NCBI GenBank assembly: GCA_900617975.1
Contig: UZAE01001288.1
Coordinates: 1-14,117 of the forward strand
DNA: 14,117 nucleotides
From: Rodentolepis nana
Taxonomy: Eukaryota > Platyhelminthes > Cestoda > Cyclophyllidea > Hymenolepididae
Reading direction: 5' to 3'
Shown here piece by piece: positions 1-10,237 of the stretch. The stretch's first letter is position 1, and the number at the start of each line of letters is the position of its first letter. Under the pieces are notes generated by a model. That model worked only from the letters and a program-made list of their open reading frames with translations. It did not search any database and had not been told where the DNA came from. The translations under genes and the position numbers were made by a program.

Positions 1-40
<40 letters not shown>
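1..40. repeat. (AT)n dinucleotide microsatellite, cut by window start
   Basis: Twenty uninterrupted AT units run from the first base to position 40. The tract probably continues beyond the left edge, so its true length is unknown. No function is implied beyond a slippage-prone, easily melted tract. Confidence 0.98.
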
Positions 41-42
<2 letters not shown>

Positions 43-644
43 CAATAGAAGTTATGCGACAAATGTGTCACAGTTGGATACCCAAAGTAAGGAAGCTAAA
101 GTTGAAGAATAATAACAAATTTGGTATTAAAAAAAGTCGTTCGTGGTATAGCTAATTAGTGCGATAATTTTGGCACAAAATGGTTACTATTATTTAGCAA
201 ATTGGAAAATAAGTTGTGGGGAAAAGTAGAGCGGGTTGCATGCAATGTATTTTTGACTCAGAATGCATTGTTGAAGCTTTTCCTAGAAGAGAGCGAGAAG
301 AAGGAATAATTCCATTTCACAGTTGTCAATGGAAACAAGATTTGCGTGACAATTTTATAGTAGAATAACTGCACATGGTAATGATGGAACCTTGAATGAA
401 AAGGATAGTCCCCACGAAATGCGCTTGCAGTGTGAATCAGGTTTGGCTACTTTTCATAGACGGTTTGGCGGGTTAGAGCAGACCTGTGAGTCACAGACCA
501 AACAGAAAATAGTATACTACTCTTCTATCAGCTAAATTCAAATTATACTCGAGAAAATAGTGAATACTTAATTCTTTATTCTTTAGTGGGACAGCGAAGA
601 TTATGCGAACATATAGTATGAACATAGTGTAGCGGATTGCAAAG
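41..644. other. Unique sequence with no recognisable gene
   Basis: No coding region or RNA gene could be supported here. Small sites seen: TGACTCA at 254-260; a 13-bp odd palindrome CTGTGAGTCACAG at 484-496 whose core is TGAGTCA (resembling an AP-1/Maf-type site); and TTTGGCGGG at 464-472, which resembles an E2F site. These are motif matches only. The segment is slightly less A+T-rich than most of the window and leads into the minisatellite. Confidence 0.6.
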
Positions 645-831
645 CTAGTAAAGCCTGACTGACTCAGAAATCTCTTGCTACTCTAGTAAAGCCTGACTAA
701 CTCAGAAATCTCTGGCTACGCTAGTAAAGCCTGACTGACTCAGAAATCTCAATGGGAGATCCTCCTACATCTAGCTAGACTCCCAGAACCAGCTAAACAC
801 CTTAGTAAAGCCTGACTGACTCAGAAATCTC
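645..831. repeat. Minisatellite family 1: ~30-bp core, four copies
   Basis: A 30-bp core beginning CTAGTAAAGCCTGACTGACT starts at 645, 683, 721 and 802. The first three copies are in strict 38-bp register; the fourth follows a longer spacer occupied by a family 2 unit. Copy 2 has TAACTCA where the others have TGACTCA. The copies are otherwise nearly identical, which implies recent tandem duplication. Confidence 0.95.
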
Positions 832-924
832 GATGGCAAGATAGTCTCTATGGCAGATTCTCCAACATCTAGCTAGACTCCCGAGAAATCTCTGGCAGAT
901 TCTCCTACATCTAGCTAGACTCCC
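757..924. repeat. Minisatellite family 2: ~28-bp core, three copies
   Basis: A 28-bp unit starting AGAT(T/C)CTCC(T/A)ACATC and ending CTAGCTAGACTCCC occurs at 757-784, 855-882 and 897-924. It alternates with family 1 pieces: GAGAAATCTC, the end of the family 1 core, recurs between copies 2 and 3. The array was therefore built by repeated duplication of overlapping, out-of-phase blocks, not by simple head-to-tail copying of one unit. Confidence 0.92.
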
Positions 925-930
925 GAACTA

Positions 931-1208
931 GCTAAGCTATAGCCCAGCTATAAAGAAAACAGACGTATAATTCAGCTAAGCTATAGCCCAGCTATAAAGG
1001 AAACAGACGTGTTGCTATAGCCCAGCTATAAAGGAAACAGACGTGTAGCACGGGGCGCCCAGCTATAAAGGAAACAGACGTGTAGCACGGAGTACGCAAA
1101 GGAAACAGACGTGTAGCACGGAGCACGCTAAAGGAAACAGACGTGCAGCACGGAGCACGTTTATTCAGAAAAGGAAACAGACGTGTAGCACGAAGCACGT
1201 TTATTCAG
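931..1208. repeat. Minisatellite family 3: seven AAAGGAAACAGACGT cores
   Basis: The 15-bp core AAAGGAAACAGACGT (first copy AAAGAAAACAGACGT) starts at 952, 996, 1030, 1067, 1098, 1130 and 1170, with variable spacing of 31-44 bp. The first four copies are preceded by CCCAGCTA, creating TATAAAG at each. Later copies lose that prefix and gain GTAGCACGGAGCACG after the core. The last two end in GCACGTTTATTCAG (1155-1168 and 1195-1208). The unit thus changes stepwise from left to right. Confidence 0.95.
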
Positions 1209-1275
1209 TCGAGTATTGCGGATGAAGTGTACACGCAGGAAGTTTAATCATGATCAAGATGGCGGATTAGGTTAA

Positions 1276-1392
1276 ACAAACAGAGGTTAATGATTGGTCA
1301 CTGTTTGTACGGAAACAAACAGAGGTTAATGATTGATCACTGTTTGTACGGTAGCACAAACAGAGGTTAATGATTGGTCACTGTTTGTACGG
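1276..1392. repeat. Three tandem 37-bp hairpin-forming units
   Basis: Units at 1276-1312, 1315-1351 and 1356-1392 share a 37-bp sequence and are joined by 2- and 4-bp spacers. Each begins ACAAACAG and carries CTGTTTGT after 17 bases, a perfect 8-bp inverted repeat that could fold as a stem-loop. The loop contains TGATTGGTCA (an inverted CCAAT-type motif), changed to TGATTGATCA in the middle unit. The sequence is unrelated to the minisatellite just upstream. A YY1-like AAGATGGCGG lies at 1256-1265, just before the array. Confidence 0.93.
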
Positions 1393-2703
1393 TTGCAGGC
1401 ATGCGATGACGGGTCCCACAATAGGATAGGGGCTTTAGCTTAACCATTAAACACTAACTGTGATCATGAATTTTAAATTGTCGATCAGCCAGTCAACGAT
1501 CCCAACTTAGTTAGCCTATTGGCCCCTAATATCCGACTTATAAATCTGTCTTTCAGTGCTGATAAGAATTTCCACGTTGAATATTGAGCAAATTCTGTAT
1601 CGGCATCGAACGATACATGGAGTATTTGCGCGTGAGAACTTAAAACAAGAAGTAGGGGTTTATCAGCCATGCGTGTTCCAGTCGGAGATGAAAGGGCGTT
1701 TTTTAGTGCTTTTCTGCGGACCAATCCACGTACAAACTATTATCAGCTTGATACTTATCGTAGACCTGAATGAATGGTTTGATTGCTAGTCATAAAACGG
1801 GATTTCAAAACAAATTACTACGAAGGATTTTTCTAAGAAAGTTGGACTTCTTTTCAACTCCATCTGTTGCCTACTTCATGATGCGCTAGATATACCCAAA
1901 GATAATTATTTATAAATTCCGAGATAAAATCCAACAAACGGCGTATGTTTGCCTCGAAGAAGAACCGAAAACCAGTTGAATTTTTGCCTTGGGAAAATCA
2001 AAGACAGTGAAACACAGAATAAATGGATGTATTTCCATGAGGTGTCCATGGCAGGCCATTAATAAGGTTTTAGGGTGAGCGTCTTCTGACAACTTGTCCA
2101 TAATGGCAAACGCTTTTAATTGACGGAATCCCTTTGCCCTTCCTAAATCGGCATATCTATCAATTTCTTTGTGAGATGCAAGCAGGTGTTAGAAATAAAA
2201 TTCTACTTTAACTCTCAGATTGCCAAATGCTCTCTCCTGAATTCCATGCAGTAATAATAATCTTGTCCCCGTCTCACCCACAGGAGAACTCATAAACTAA
2301 GTCATTACTTTGAAGCCTCTATTTATACTCCACAGATATTGGGGATTAAAATGGTAGGTATAAAGGTATGCTGACTATCGATGCTCATAGGAGGCTATTT
2401 AGGTGAGTGATACGCCTGTTCATTTGAGTATCAATGCATTAAATAAGTTTAATGAGTCCGATTCGCATAACATCATTCTGTATCTAAGCTTTTCTCAGTT
2501 TGAGCTGATTTCTCAAGTTTATTTTCGACTCCCTAACATTGGGATTGAATGAGGAGAATATATAATTGCGACAATTTTACATACATTTGAGAAGAAATTT
2601 GCTATTCAACAGGTAACGAGAAAAATGCCTGTAATGGAAGCTGCGAAGAGAGCTTTCAAATCACTTGGGTCTCCTGTATATCATATCAGTGAACTCCAAC
2701 AAA
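1393..2703. other. A+T-rich unique DNA, no supported gene
   Basis: No coding region is supported. The best open frames are about 80 codons on the minus strand (1485-1724, starting TTG) and 77 codons on the plus strand (1556-1789). They overlap in antisense and match nothing I recognise. No repeats or RNA genes were seen. Confidence 0.55.
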
Positions 2704-3012
2704 CTTTATTTATATCGAATGGCAGGTTTTATGATGGTTATCATTAGCCTTTAGTTGACTTTGGACATCACAGAGGGGAGGAACATCAAAGATACAAAGA
2801 GTCGCAAGGGAAACAGAAGAGTAACTCACGGATATAAAAGAGGCAGACAGATACAAGGGTGGAGAAAAAGGCAAGGTGAGTACTGTGGAAGGGGTCAAAC
2901 ATGCATTACGATGGAATCATGGTAGTTTGAAGTCAACTGCCGGTTTATAGACTTTTCGCTGTATGAGTTTACATTGCCCAGGGTGCACCACGTTGTGGTA
3001 AGTCTATCGCGC
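2704..3012 (-). mobile_element. SINE-like element, copy A (minus orientation)
   Basis: Read on the minus strand, it starts at GCGATAGACTTACC (near 3010), passes through CGTGGTGCACCCTGGGCA, CAGTTGACTTCAAACTACCAT, a pyrimidine-rich middle and GTCAACTAAAGGCTAATGAT, and ends CCATTCGATATAAATAAAG near 2704. These landmarks occur in the same order in copies C and D. It lacks the TGGGG seen just before the head in the other copies and has no clear target-site duplication, so it is probably an older or 5'-trimmed copy. A frame of 62 codons is open through the middle (2710-2898) and aligns in frame with D. Function of the family is unknown; the form suggests a non-autonomous retroposon. Confidence 0.85.
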
Positions 3013-3841
3013 AGCAATATTTATTATTGGCAGAATAATGTAAGTTCTACGGTTTCTATAAAACAAACTACCACAAACGAAAGGAAGGTGGAAATAAAAC
3101 TCATTCCGTTCTTTTTCTGAGTCTCCTCTGTTCTTTACCAAAGTGATTAAAATAGTATTTGAACCATGAAAATCATTTTGATATTCAGTGTGCAAGCCCA
3201 TTCAGGCAAAAATGAATAGAGGGGTGGGGTGGAAGAGTTGAGCAATATCAGGAAAAAAGGTCGACGTTTTCTCCGAAGGTTCTTCCTGTTAGTTTAGTTT
3301 ATCAGAACACAGAGAGGAAGGTTATTTAGCACAGAAGCCGGCCTAATTCCCAAATAAACAACCTTTTTATCTTCCAACAGAAGAATATTGAAATTGGAGC
3401 TAATTTTCAATCTGGTCCTATTTTTGAACTAGAATTAAAAAAAACATTCTAGCTATGTTACTTTAAAACAGTGTAGTTTGTAGTGAAGATTCAACTTTTC
3501 ATTTTGTTTAACATTAGCTTGACAGAATTCCCAAAATACTTCATCGGTACTAACCTCCAACTTTTTCTTGCCTACAATTTCAAAATTTTAGAATTTGAAT
3601 ATATGATTATGAAAATGACAATTCCTATCCTCAAAGCTACATAACTTACTTAATTCATATTTTGCTTGAAGCTATTGTGAAATTGGTTTAAAGTGAGGTG
3701 ATTTGAAGATTTGAAAATGTATTTAATAATAACACAGATAGGATGCAAAAGATCGCATTAAACAGGTTAAGATTCTAAAGATAATGATAAGTAAAATGAC
3801 CAGTGTTTGAAATATTGAAGAAAACCAAGATATGAATGACT
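3013..3841. other. A+T-rich unique DNA, nothing recognised
   Basis: Between copies A and B I see no gene, RNA or repeat. Stop codons are dense in all frames; the only frame listed is 65 codons on the minus strand (3004-3201), which partly overlaps the head of copy A. Confidence 0.6.
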
Positions 3842-3853
3842 AATATTACCCCT
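3842..3853. repeat. Left target-site duplication of copy B
   Basis: AATATTACCCCT here is repeated exactly at 4018-4029, immediately after the element's ATAAATA tail. Twelve identical bases flanking the element are the expected signature of target-primed retrotransposition. Confidence 0.9.
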
Positions 3854-4017
3854 ATGGGGTGTGCGATAAACTTACCTTCACGTGGTGCACCCTGAGCAAC
3901 GTATACTCATACCACAAACGAACCTATTAACTGGCAGTTGACTTCTGACTTCAAACTACCATCACCCCACTAATGGAATAATGACGCCTATCAAACACTT
4001 GCCACTTGATATAAATA
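3854..4017 (+). mobile_element. SINE-like element, copy B (internally deleted, perfect TSD)
   Basis: It begins ATGGGGTGTGCGATAAACTT, keeps the head (CGTGGTGCACCCTGAGCA, CGTATACTCATAC) and CAGTTGACTTCTGACTTC, then jumps from CACCCCACTAATGG to the 3' part (CCTATCAAACACTTGCCAC, TTGATATAAATAAAT). It is about 160 bp shorter than copy D, the loss falling in the pyrimidine-rich middle. The intact duplication means either that this shorter form was itself mobile or that the deletion came later. The antisense strand carries AAG|GTAAGT at 3870-3878. Confidence 0.92.
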
Positions 4018-4029
4018 AATATTACCCCT
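4018..4029. repeat. Right target-site duplication of copy B
   Basis: This is an exact repeat of AATATTACCCCT from 3842-3853. Its first bases merge with the A+T-rich tail, so the left boundary could shift by one or two bases. Confidence 0.9.
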
Positions 4030-4380
4030 GTAGTTGCGAATTGCTGATGTTAACAGCCGAAACAACGGTTCCCAGATCAATAATTCGAGCAAGTTTGAGA
4101 GAATAAAAGCTAGTCAGGAAAGAAAGAAGAACAAAGGGAATAATGGAGCTGTGGTAGTGACGGCGGGGGTGGGGAGGGATTCTCGCGTTTGACAAATTTT
4201 GATAATCGATCTTTGAGGGATGACGCAAGTTAAAGACTGAGTCACTGCGGTCGAAGTGAATAGAAATGGAGAGCTGGATTTCGCAATGCACAAGATAAAC
4301 GTGGCGACTATACTCAATTTAAGAAAGTTCAACAGGTCAAAAATTCGACAGTTGAGTAACATATAAAATTAATTTGAGAA
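4030..4380. other. Less A+T-rich segment with overlapping minus-strand frames
   Basis: This stretch is richer in G+C than its surroundings, including a purine-rich GGCGGGGGTGGGGAGGGAT around 4163-4181. Two minus-strand frames overlap: 82 codons from an ATG at 4362 down to 4114, with a hydrophobic segment around residues 8-27 that resembles a signal peptide, and 89 codons down to 4022 with no ATG start (GTG), ending in copy B's target-site duplication. TGACGCAA (4220-4227) and TGAGTCA (4238-4244) lie close together on the plus strand. I recognise no protein family, and the frames may be chance. It could be an exon, a small secreted peptide gene or a regulatory segment. Confidence 0.3.
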
Positions 4381-7300
4381 AAAGTTAGTGGAACTAGTTA
4401 GCTCAAATATCACGGAAACTTAAAAAAATAAAAAGACTTACTTGAAGCGGCGAAGAGTTAATTGCCACCATTTTACAATACGATTTACTATCAGGTTTAA
4501 TGACAATTTAGAGAATCACTAACATTACTTTAATTGTGAGTATTGTTATAGAAGATAACAGCCTATTGCATGATAAATTTCATAAAATACTGCTTGCCAC
4601 AAAACTCAGAACTCCAAGAGTATACAAAGTACCAACTGCTCAAACTATCACACTTATAGAAGTCTACAAATTTTATAAACAATTAAAAAACAAAGTGGTT
4701 GTGTAATTTTGCTCAAATAAAAATGGCACATTGTTGAAGTAGGGGAAAATGAAAACAGCAAATGAAAAAACTTGTCGAAATTAAAAATCCCTAAAAGCTT
4801 TCTCACGAACTTCTGAAACACTAAAATCAAATGCTTTGCAAAAAAATCTCCAATAGACTGACGCAGTGGACGACGAAGCACGTTGAAGTTGAATGATGCA
4901 CCTTATAGCACCCTTGAAGAAGGAATGACTCAACAGGTAAGAAAACTGAACCGCCCATAAGACTTCTGCCAAACCTGGAGGTGTGGTTCCACAAGAAAGT
5001 TACAGCCTAAAGGGAATGGATATGTTATGTTAATTTGAGGAAATAAAATTTTATTTTTTGAACAGATATTTTTCCCTTAGATTTCCATTGCATTTCAGTT
5101 CGTATCCATCATGAGCATAGTTACGAAATTGCCTCTTGTGCTCTCGCTCTTTAGCTCTTTACTTGGAACAGGAATATTGAACCAATAGACCATAAAAGGA
5201 AGTGGATGACTCATCGTTCACCATTACGTTTCGGTACAAAGTAAAACCTAAGCCCAGGTGAAGGGGAAACTCTCGGTAAATTTGTTGTAATGAGGTTATT
5301 CCTACACTTATTTGAAGAAATGATCTACTTCTCCGAAAATTAGTGACAATTAGATGTAAACGGACAGGTAAATAACGGAAGAAATGCGCTGAATTCCTTC
5401 AGGCTGAAAAAGTTCCATTACGTATTTATAATATTCCTTATATATCGTGGTATGGGCTTTAAAATACTAACTCTCAGATTTATAAGCCCCAAGTGGATTG
5501 AAACCAGGAAATCAATCATAAATTAAAACATTCCTCGTTTTAAATCATATTGACAACCTCTTTACAACCAAATATTGAGACTATACAGTTAACAGAATTC
5601 ATACGTCATCGAATTTTTCACTTCGCTCAGTCTTGTATAACTAGTTTACGTATTTTAGAGGACAAAAGAGCGTAAAACGTTCTTTCTAGGCCAGCATCTA
5701 GCTTGGGTAAAAAAGGTAAGTATTCAGAATGAGTCGGAAAATCATTTATTCTCCTTAAAAAGACTGTAGATGTGCACGGAACATGAAAATCGAAAGCAAC
5801 TGCTAAGAAAGTCTTTATTTGCAAACAGATTAGCTTATTAGGGGAAAAAGGTACAGCAAAAAGGACACAAGTGTCTTGTTTATTCATTAATCAATATAAG
5901 ACGATGCTACTTCAACGTCAATTGTTTTTTCTATTATAATAAATTCCACCTTCTGCTATTTCACTTGAAGTAGAATTGGAAGTTGCAAATTCTAAGAAAA
6001 TTGAATAAGGAAAACCATCGACTACAATTTAATTTAGCCTGCAGGCGATTTGTTCACAGTAGAGAGAAAGAAGAAATGAAGTTGAAATCCTGCAATGTAG
6101 AACGGCTAACCGTAGTTTTCGGCGTTTATTTGAGTACAAAAAAGTGAAATGAAAGAGTGGTCTGTGTAACTCTGTTAGGGTGTAGAAAAAATCCGATTTC
6201 AGTACAGAAAATCCAAAGTTCAAAACGATTAGAATTGCGCATATAATAAAATTACCTGTAGACATAAATAAAAAATTTAGAAAGACCAGCATATTTTTTC
6301 AGGTCAAATAACTTAAACCGGCAAATAATAACCCAGGGTTTTTTGTTAGTATTAAAGTTTTACAACTGACACTTGGAACTATCTCTAAGTCATGTTATTT
6401 TGAGGAAAGATAATTCTTTTAATCGAATTCTGGCCGATCCATTTCTGCCGAGTGATGCCGACAGGTTTAGTAAAGTCCGCTTGTTAAGAATAAACAAAAT
6501 TAGGACTTGTCAATTGAGGTATGTGATTGATTGTATCTCATATTGATGAAAAATGATGTTATGGACTAATACAACAGGCGATACCTTGGAAATACGACCT
6601 ATAAGACATCGTAAACAATATTCTTGCCACAATTTTACGTAAAAACACTTTCCATTCCTCAAAACCCGTTTTTCAATTGCAGTAAAATAATCTAGAATGA
6701 AATCTTATTCATCCATAGAATGCGATAATGGCTCATGCACATGCATAAAGACAGAAGCCGCCGAATTTTGGATTTATTTAGAAGTAGCGGTATAAAATGA
6801 ATTCCATTTCGAAGGGACAAAAGTTCTGAAAACGGGAAATTATTTCAAAATTTGCAGGACTAATTGTCGATTTAATGATGTGAACCGTAAAAATTGAGAT
6901 TTCAGTTGTAGAATAAACCTAAAACATCAAATTTGGAACAAAAAATGCTGCTTCAAATCAACATTCACTAACAACTCAAAAGGAGTTTTGAATGAACAAC
7001 AGGAAGAGGATATTTAATTGCCTTCGAAAAGGAATTAACAAAGTGAGATTCTGTTAAAGGCATACATATAAAAAAGGCCATGAAAACGCACTGATTTAGT
7101 TGTAGTGGTAAAAGTTTAATGCAGTTGCTATGGCGTAAATTTGAATCAATCTGGGAGTCATACTTTCCCTTAAAGGCGCATGTTTTTTTAAGTTGGATCA
7201 CTAGATTTTCCACTTATAATTCCGCAATAATTGGGGGGTACTTTTGGGAGCAAATATTAAGATGTTGTAGTTGACGAAAGACCAAAATTTAAGCAAAATA

Positions 7301-8363
7301 AATCGTTTAAATTAAACTAAGATAGGTTGATTTGTGATGACGACAAATTTAAACTAATAATTCCACAACTTTGCAGACAGGGACAGGCATCATCACATTA
7401 GAGTTTTTACTCCACAAAATCCGTTATCAGATGAATCTAAATTTATTTATGAAGCTCGGGTTTGTGATAAACGGCAAAAAATGCAAAAGAGTTGGTTCTG
7501 GATATTTGAGATTACAAAATTTGTTCTAGCTTTCTTTGAAATGTCGATAAAAGACGATCCAGCACCCATGAAAAAGACAGAAATAATTAAAGGATTTCCT
7601 GGGGATGAAAAACTCTCAATTACAACTTTGACAACTTGAAATATGCGACAAAAGACTGGAATTTTAAAATGTTTTTATGTTATTTTGTACCATAAAGTAA
7701 ATTAATTTATGCTGTTTTCCGTCCAAATGGTAAAGATTTAGTACACTTAGATATATATTATGTATGTCAAATGTTCACGCACAAATTTCACCCAAAGTAA
7801 AACCCCTCTTTCAAAATAGAGATTGAAAAAATTCTAGATTTAAATTAGTAGAAATTGGCAATCGTAGATGGTGATCTTAAATATATCAAATGGTTCAACT
7901 TAATCATAATCGATTCACAACGCCTGCACTAATTTCGACATCATGTCGTAGTTTAACATTTTGATTTCTTCACGCCGTTGAAAAATTAATTTGTTTGAAA
8001 AAGGGAAAGGCAAAGCTGTTTAATCAAAATACCTAACAAACTAGACTTATACTAAGGAGTTAAACGACTTGGACAAGAAATGTGTTTTTATAAAATGTAA
8101 TCGATTAACCCAAGTTATGAACTCGAACTATGTCACATATTGCGCACGATATTTTTTCTATTTATAGTCTTATAAAATGCCATTCTATGATATCTTTCGA
8201 ATCGCAATAGGATAAAGTTACTTTCTTTAATTCCCAAACATGACTTTTATTGACACTTTTCAGATTGATTAAAGACGACATAAGGTTGACACACATAAAC
8301 CAAGTAATTTGCATAAATCTAATTAAATATCATTTTAACCATAGGACTGAATTAATTGTTGCG
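4381..8363. other. Long A+T-rich unique stretch, no supported gene
   Basis: No coding region, RNA gene or repeat could be supported in about 4 kb. Open frames reach at most about 87 codons, mostly on the minus strand, with phenylalanine-, leucine- and isoleucine-rich translations typical of A+T-rich non-coding DNA. TGACTCA occurs at 4926-4932 and 5207-5213. If the leftward gene proposed at the right edge is real, this could be intronic, but nothing here shows it. Confidence 0.6.
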
Positions 8364-8388
8364 TAATAAAATTAGCATAATTTTATTA
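8364..8388. repeat. Perfect 11-bp hairpin, 3-base loop
   Basis: TAATAAAATTA, then GCA, then TAATTTTATTA: both arms are exact reverse complements. The stem is all A/T, so it is weak as RNA, but an uninterrupted 11-bp palindrome is notable. It lies 19 bases before the next hairpin. Confidence 0.9.
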
Positions 8389-8407
8389 GGTTGCCAAATA
8401 AATATGC

Positions 8408-8423
8408 TTCGCAAATGTGCGAA
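8408..8423. repeat. Perfect 6-bp hairpin TTCGCA-AATG-TGCGAA
   Basis: The arms TTCGCA and TGCGAA flank a four-base loop. The stem is mixed in composition and more stable per base than the hairpin upstream. No run of T follows, so it does not look like an intrinsic terminator. Confidence 0.8.
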
Positions 8424-9902
8424 ATCAAGTGTGTTCAAAATGATGAAAAATGGGAGATTTAGAACATTAAAAGTTCTAACAGATGATGATGTCAAAATAT
8501 TTTTCATTAGTATTTAACTTAAATAGTTATTAGCATATTAAAACACTTCATAATTTACAATTTAATCAGATTTTTGAATTGGTTTGTGAATAATTCATAG
8601 TGAGATGGGCAGCTTTATACCTTAGAATAGGCAGATATTTAATGCGTTGTAAATCAAAATGAAATTTGGAATTTCACGCCAGAAAGTTAACTTTTGAAAG
8701 CAAAAAATTTTTACACTTGATTTCCTTTACACAGTGAAGACTAAACTGATGTACATACTTCAATGAAGGCCTCTAGTCTAGATGACAAATGGTATTAGGA
8801 TAGCGAATTAGTTAAAATGAGCCTAGAATGCATTGAACTGCCCTTGTTCGATAAATGAAATTCAAGGAAGTTTTTTACAAATTCTTATAATTGAAAACTG
8901 AACTTGTGTTGCGTAACAGTAGTAGTTAATTTCTTTAATCCCTGTAAATACTTGTTAAGTATGGTAAAATCAAACGGAAAATCAATTATTGCTTTTCTCG
9001 GAATATGCAGAACAACGCATAATTTTGCAATGCGTTGTGTGTTCAATGCCCTGGCTTCAAAAGTCAATACTTTAAGAGATCGAAGTTTTTTTACCATGAT
9101 TTTTCAGTGCTTGTTGGGCAGCTGTTTAATTAAGATAATCGATCCTGCAACTTCGCTTCATTCCTCTCTAGAGAAGGCCGATGTGGCAACTTGATCTGAT
9201 AGAAATTTATCAGTTTGCATACCCTTTGAAAGCCCCAATGTGCATTATTCTTTGCAGAATGGTCTCCTTGATAAAGTTGTTTTGTTGTTGCTATGTGTTT
9301 AAAAATTAAAATAGACTTTGACGTTGCCTACACTTGCTTCAGAATTAGTGCAGTCTTAGCACTTAAATAAAGTTAAAGTCCAAAAATTCACAGGCTTACT
9401 ACAACTATTATTTCAAATGAAACAAAAAAGGATATCTAACAAATTTTTGCTCAACTTGAAAATAAAGGATTCAAAATCGATATTAATTGTCAAACTAGTC
9501 CAAGGCAATTTTCGATTGAAACATTGCAATATTGAAATAGTAGAAGAGCAAACTTCTAATTGGTGAAAATGGATGCCTTATCGAGGATTTAATATTTACC
9601 ATAGTCCTTGATGAATTACACTTGAATCTCATTTCCGCGTAATGTAAAGTAATCAATAAAATTTCATTTATCAAGTTATTTCTCACAATTTTCACCATAT
9701 ATGATTTCATATTTACCAATATATGACCATGGCACAGTTTACAATTTCGCCATTTTGTCTATTATATTGGAAATCTTTAAAATTTTTTTATTAGAAAAAG
9801 TATACCTCCTTTATGAGGGTGTTTGCAGCATGATGTGAAAGTTATATTGCTGACCAACAAGAAGTGGACATGTGTTTATAAATAGGGAATGGCACAAAGC
9901 AT
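8424..9902. other. A+T-rich unique stretch, no supported gene
   Basis: A 96-codon plus frame (8904-9194) and a 70-codon minus frame (8885-9097) overlap in antisense. Neither resembles a known family. No repeats, RNA genes or clear splice structures were seen. Confidence 0.6.
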
Positions 9903-10007
9903 ATGGGCCGCAGATGAAAAATGACCACATTATTCCGGCCCCATAAAGGACTGCATATAGGCTTTAAATGCACAAGAAGGTGGCTAATGCCAATGGGCCG
10001 AAATAAT
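9903..10007. repeat. GC-rich inverted and direct repeat cluster
   Basis: ATGGGCCG occurs at 9903-9910 and again at 9993-10000. Its imperfect inverse lies between them in ATTATTCCGGCCCCAT at 9929-9944. That 16-base arm pairs with ATGGGCCGAAATAAT at 9993-10007 across 48 bases, with one mismatch and one bulge. The G+C-rich arms stand out in A+T-rich surroundings. It could be a remnant of a small transposon or a cruciform-forming site; no terminal duplication was found. Confidence 0.6.
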
Positions 10008-10237
10008 AACATTTTCTCAAGAACAGTTAATCAAAGCAAAATCGTGAAATATCGGTTAAACCTCTAGAGTGCATGGTATATGAATGAGAGGAAATTAAGA
10101 AATATTTAATCAAATGGAAAATATTCAGTTTACATCTATTGCGATCGATAAATATAGGAAGTTTTTGGTGTCAATAGTTTGAAATCATTTAACAAAAAAA
10201 CTAACAAATAAAGAAGGCTAATTTCATGAGTCAGGGT

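Noticed and set aside
645..1392. Repeat arrays as a CRISPR array
   Set aside because: Spacers are repeats themselves or only a few bases, unit lengths drift, no cas genes are present and the sequence looks eukaryotic.
1485..1789. Overlapping open frames on both strands as a gene
   Set aside because: About 80 codons each, the minus frame lacks an ATG start at its listed beginning, there are no recognisable motifs, and frames of this length are expected in 14 kb.
4654..4972. Two overlapping minus-strand frames of 75 and 63 codons
   Set aside because: Non-ATG start for one, no recognisable domain, and no clear splice sites in a consistent phase.
8408..8423. Bacterial-type intrinsic terminator
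   Set aside because: No T run follows the stem and the window is not bacterial in character.
8885..9194. 96-codon plus frame and its antisense partner
   Set aside because: Start codon is not ATG at the listed position, composition is like the surrounding DNA, and no family is recognised.
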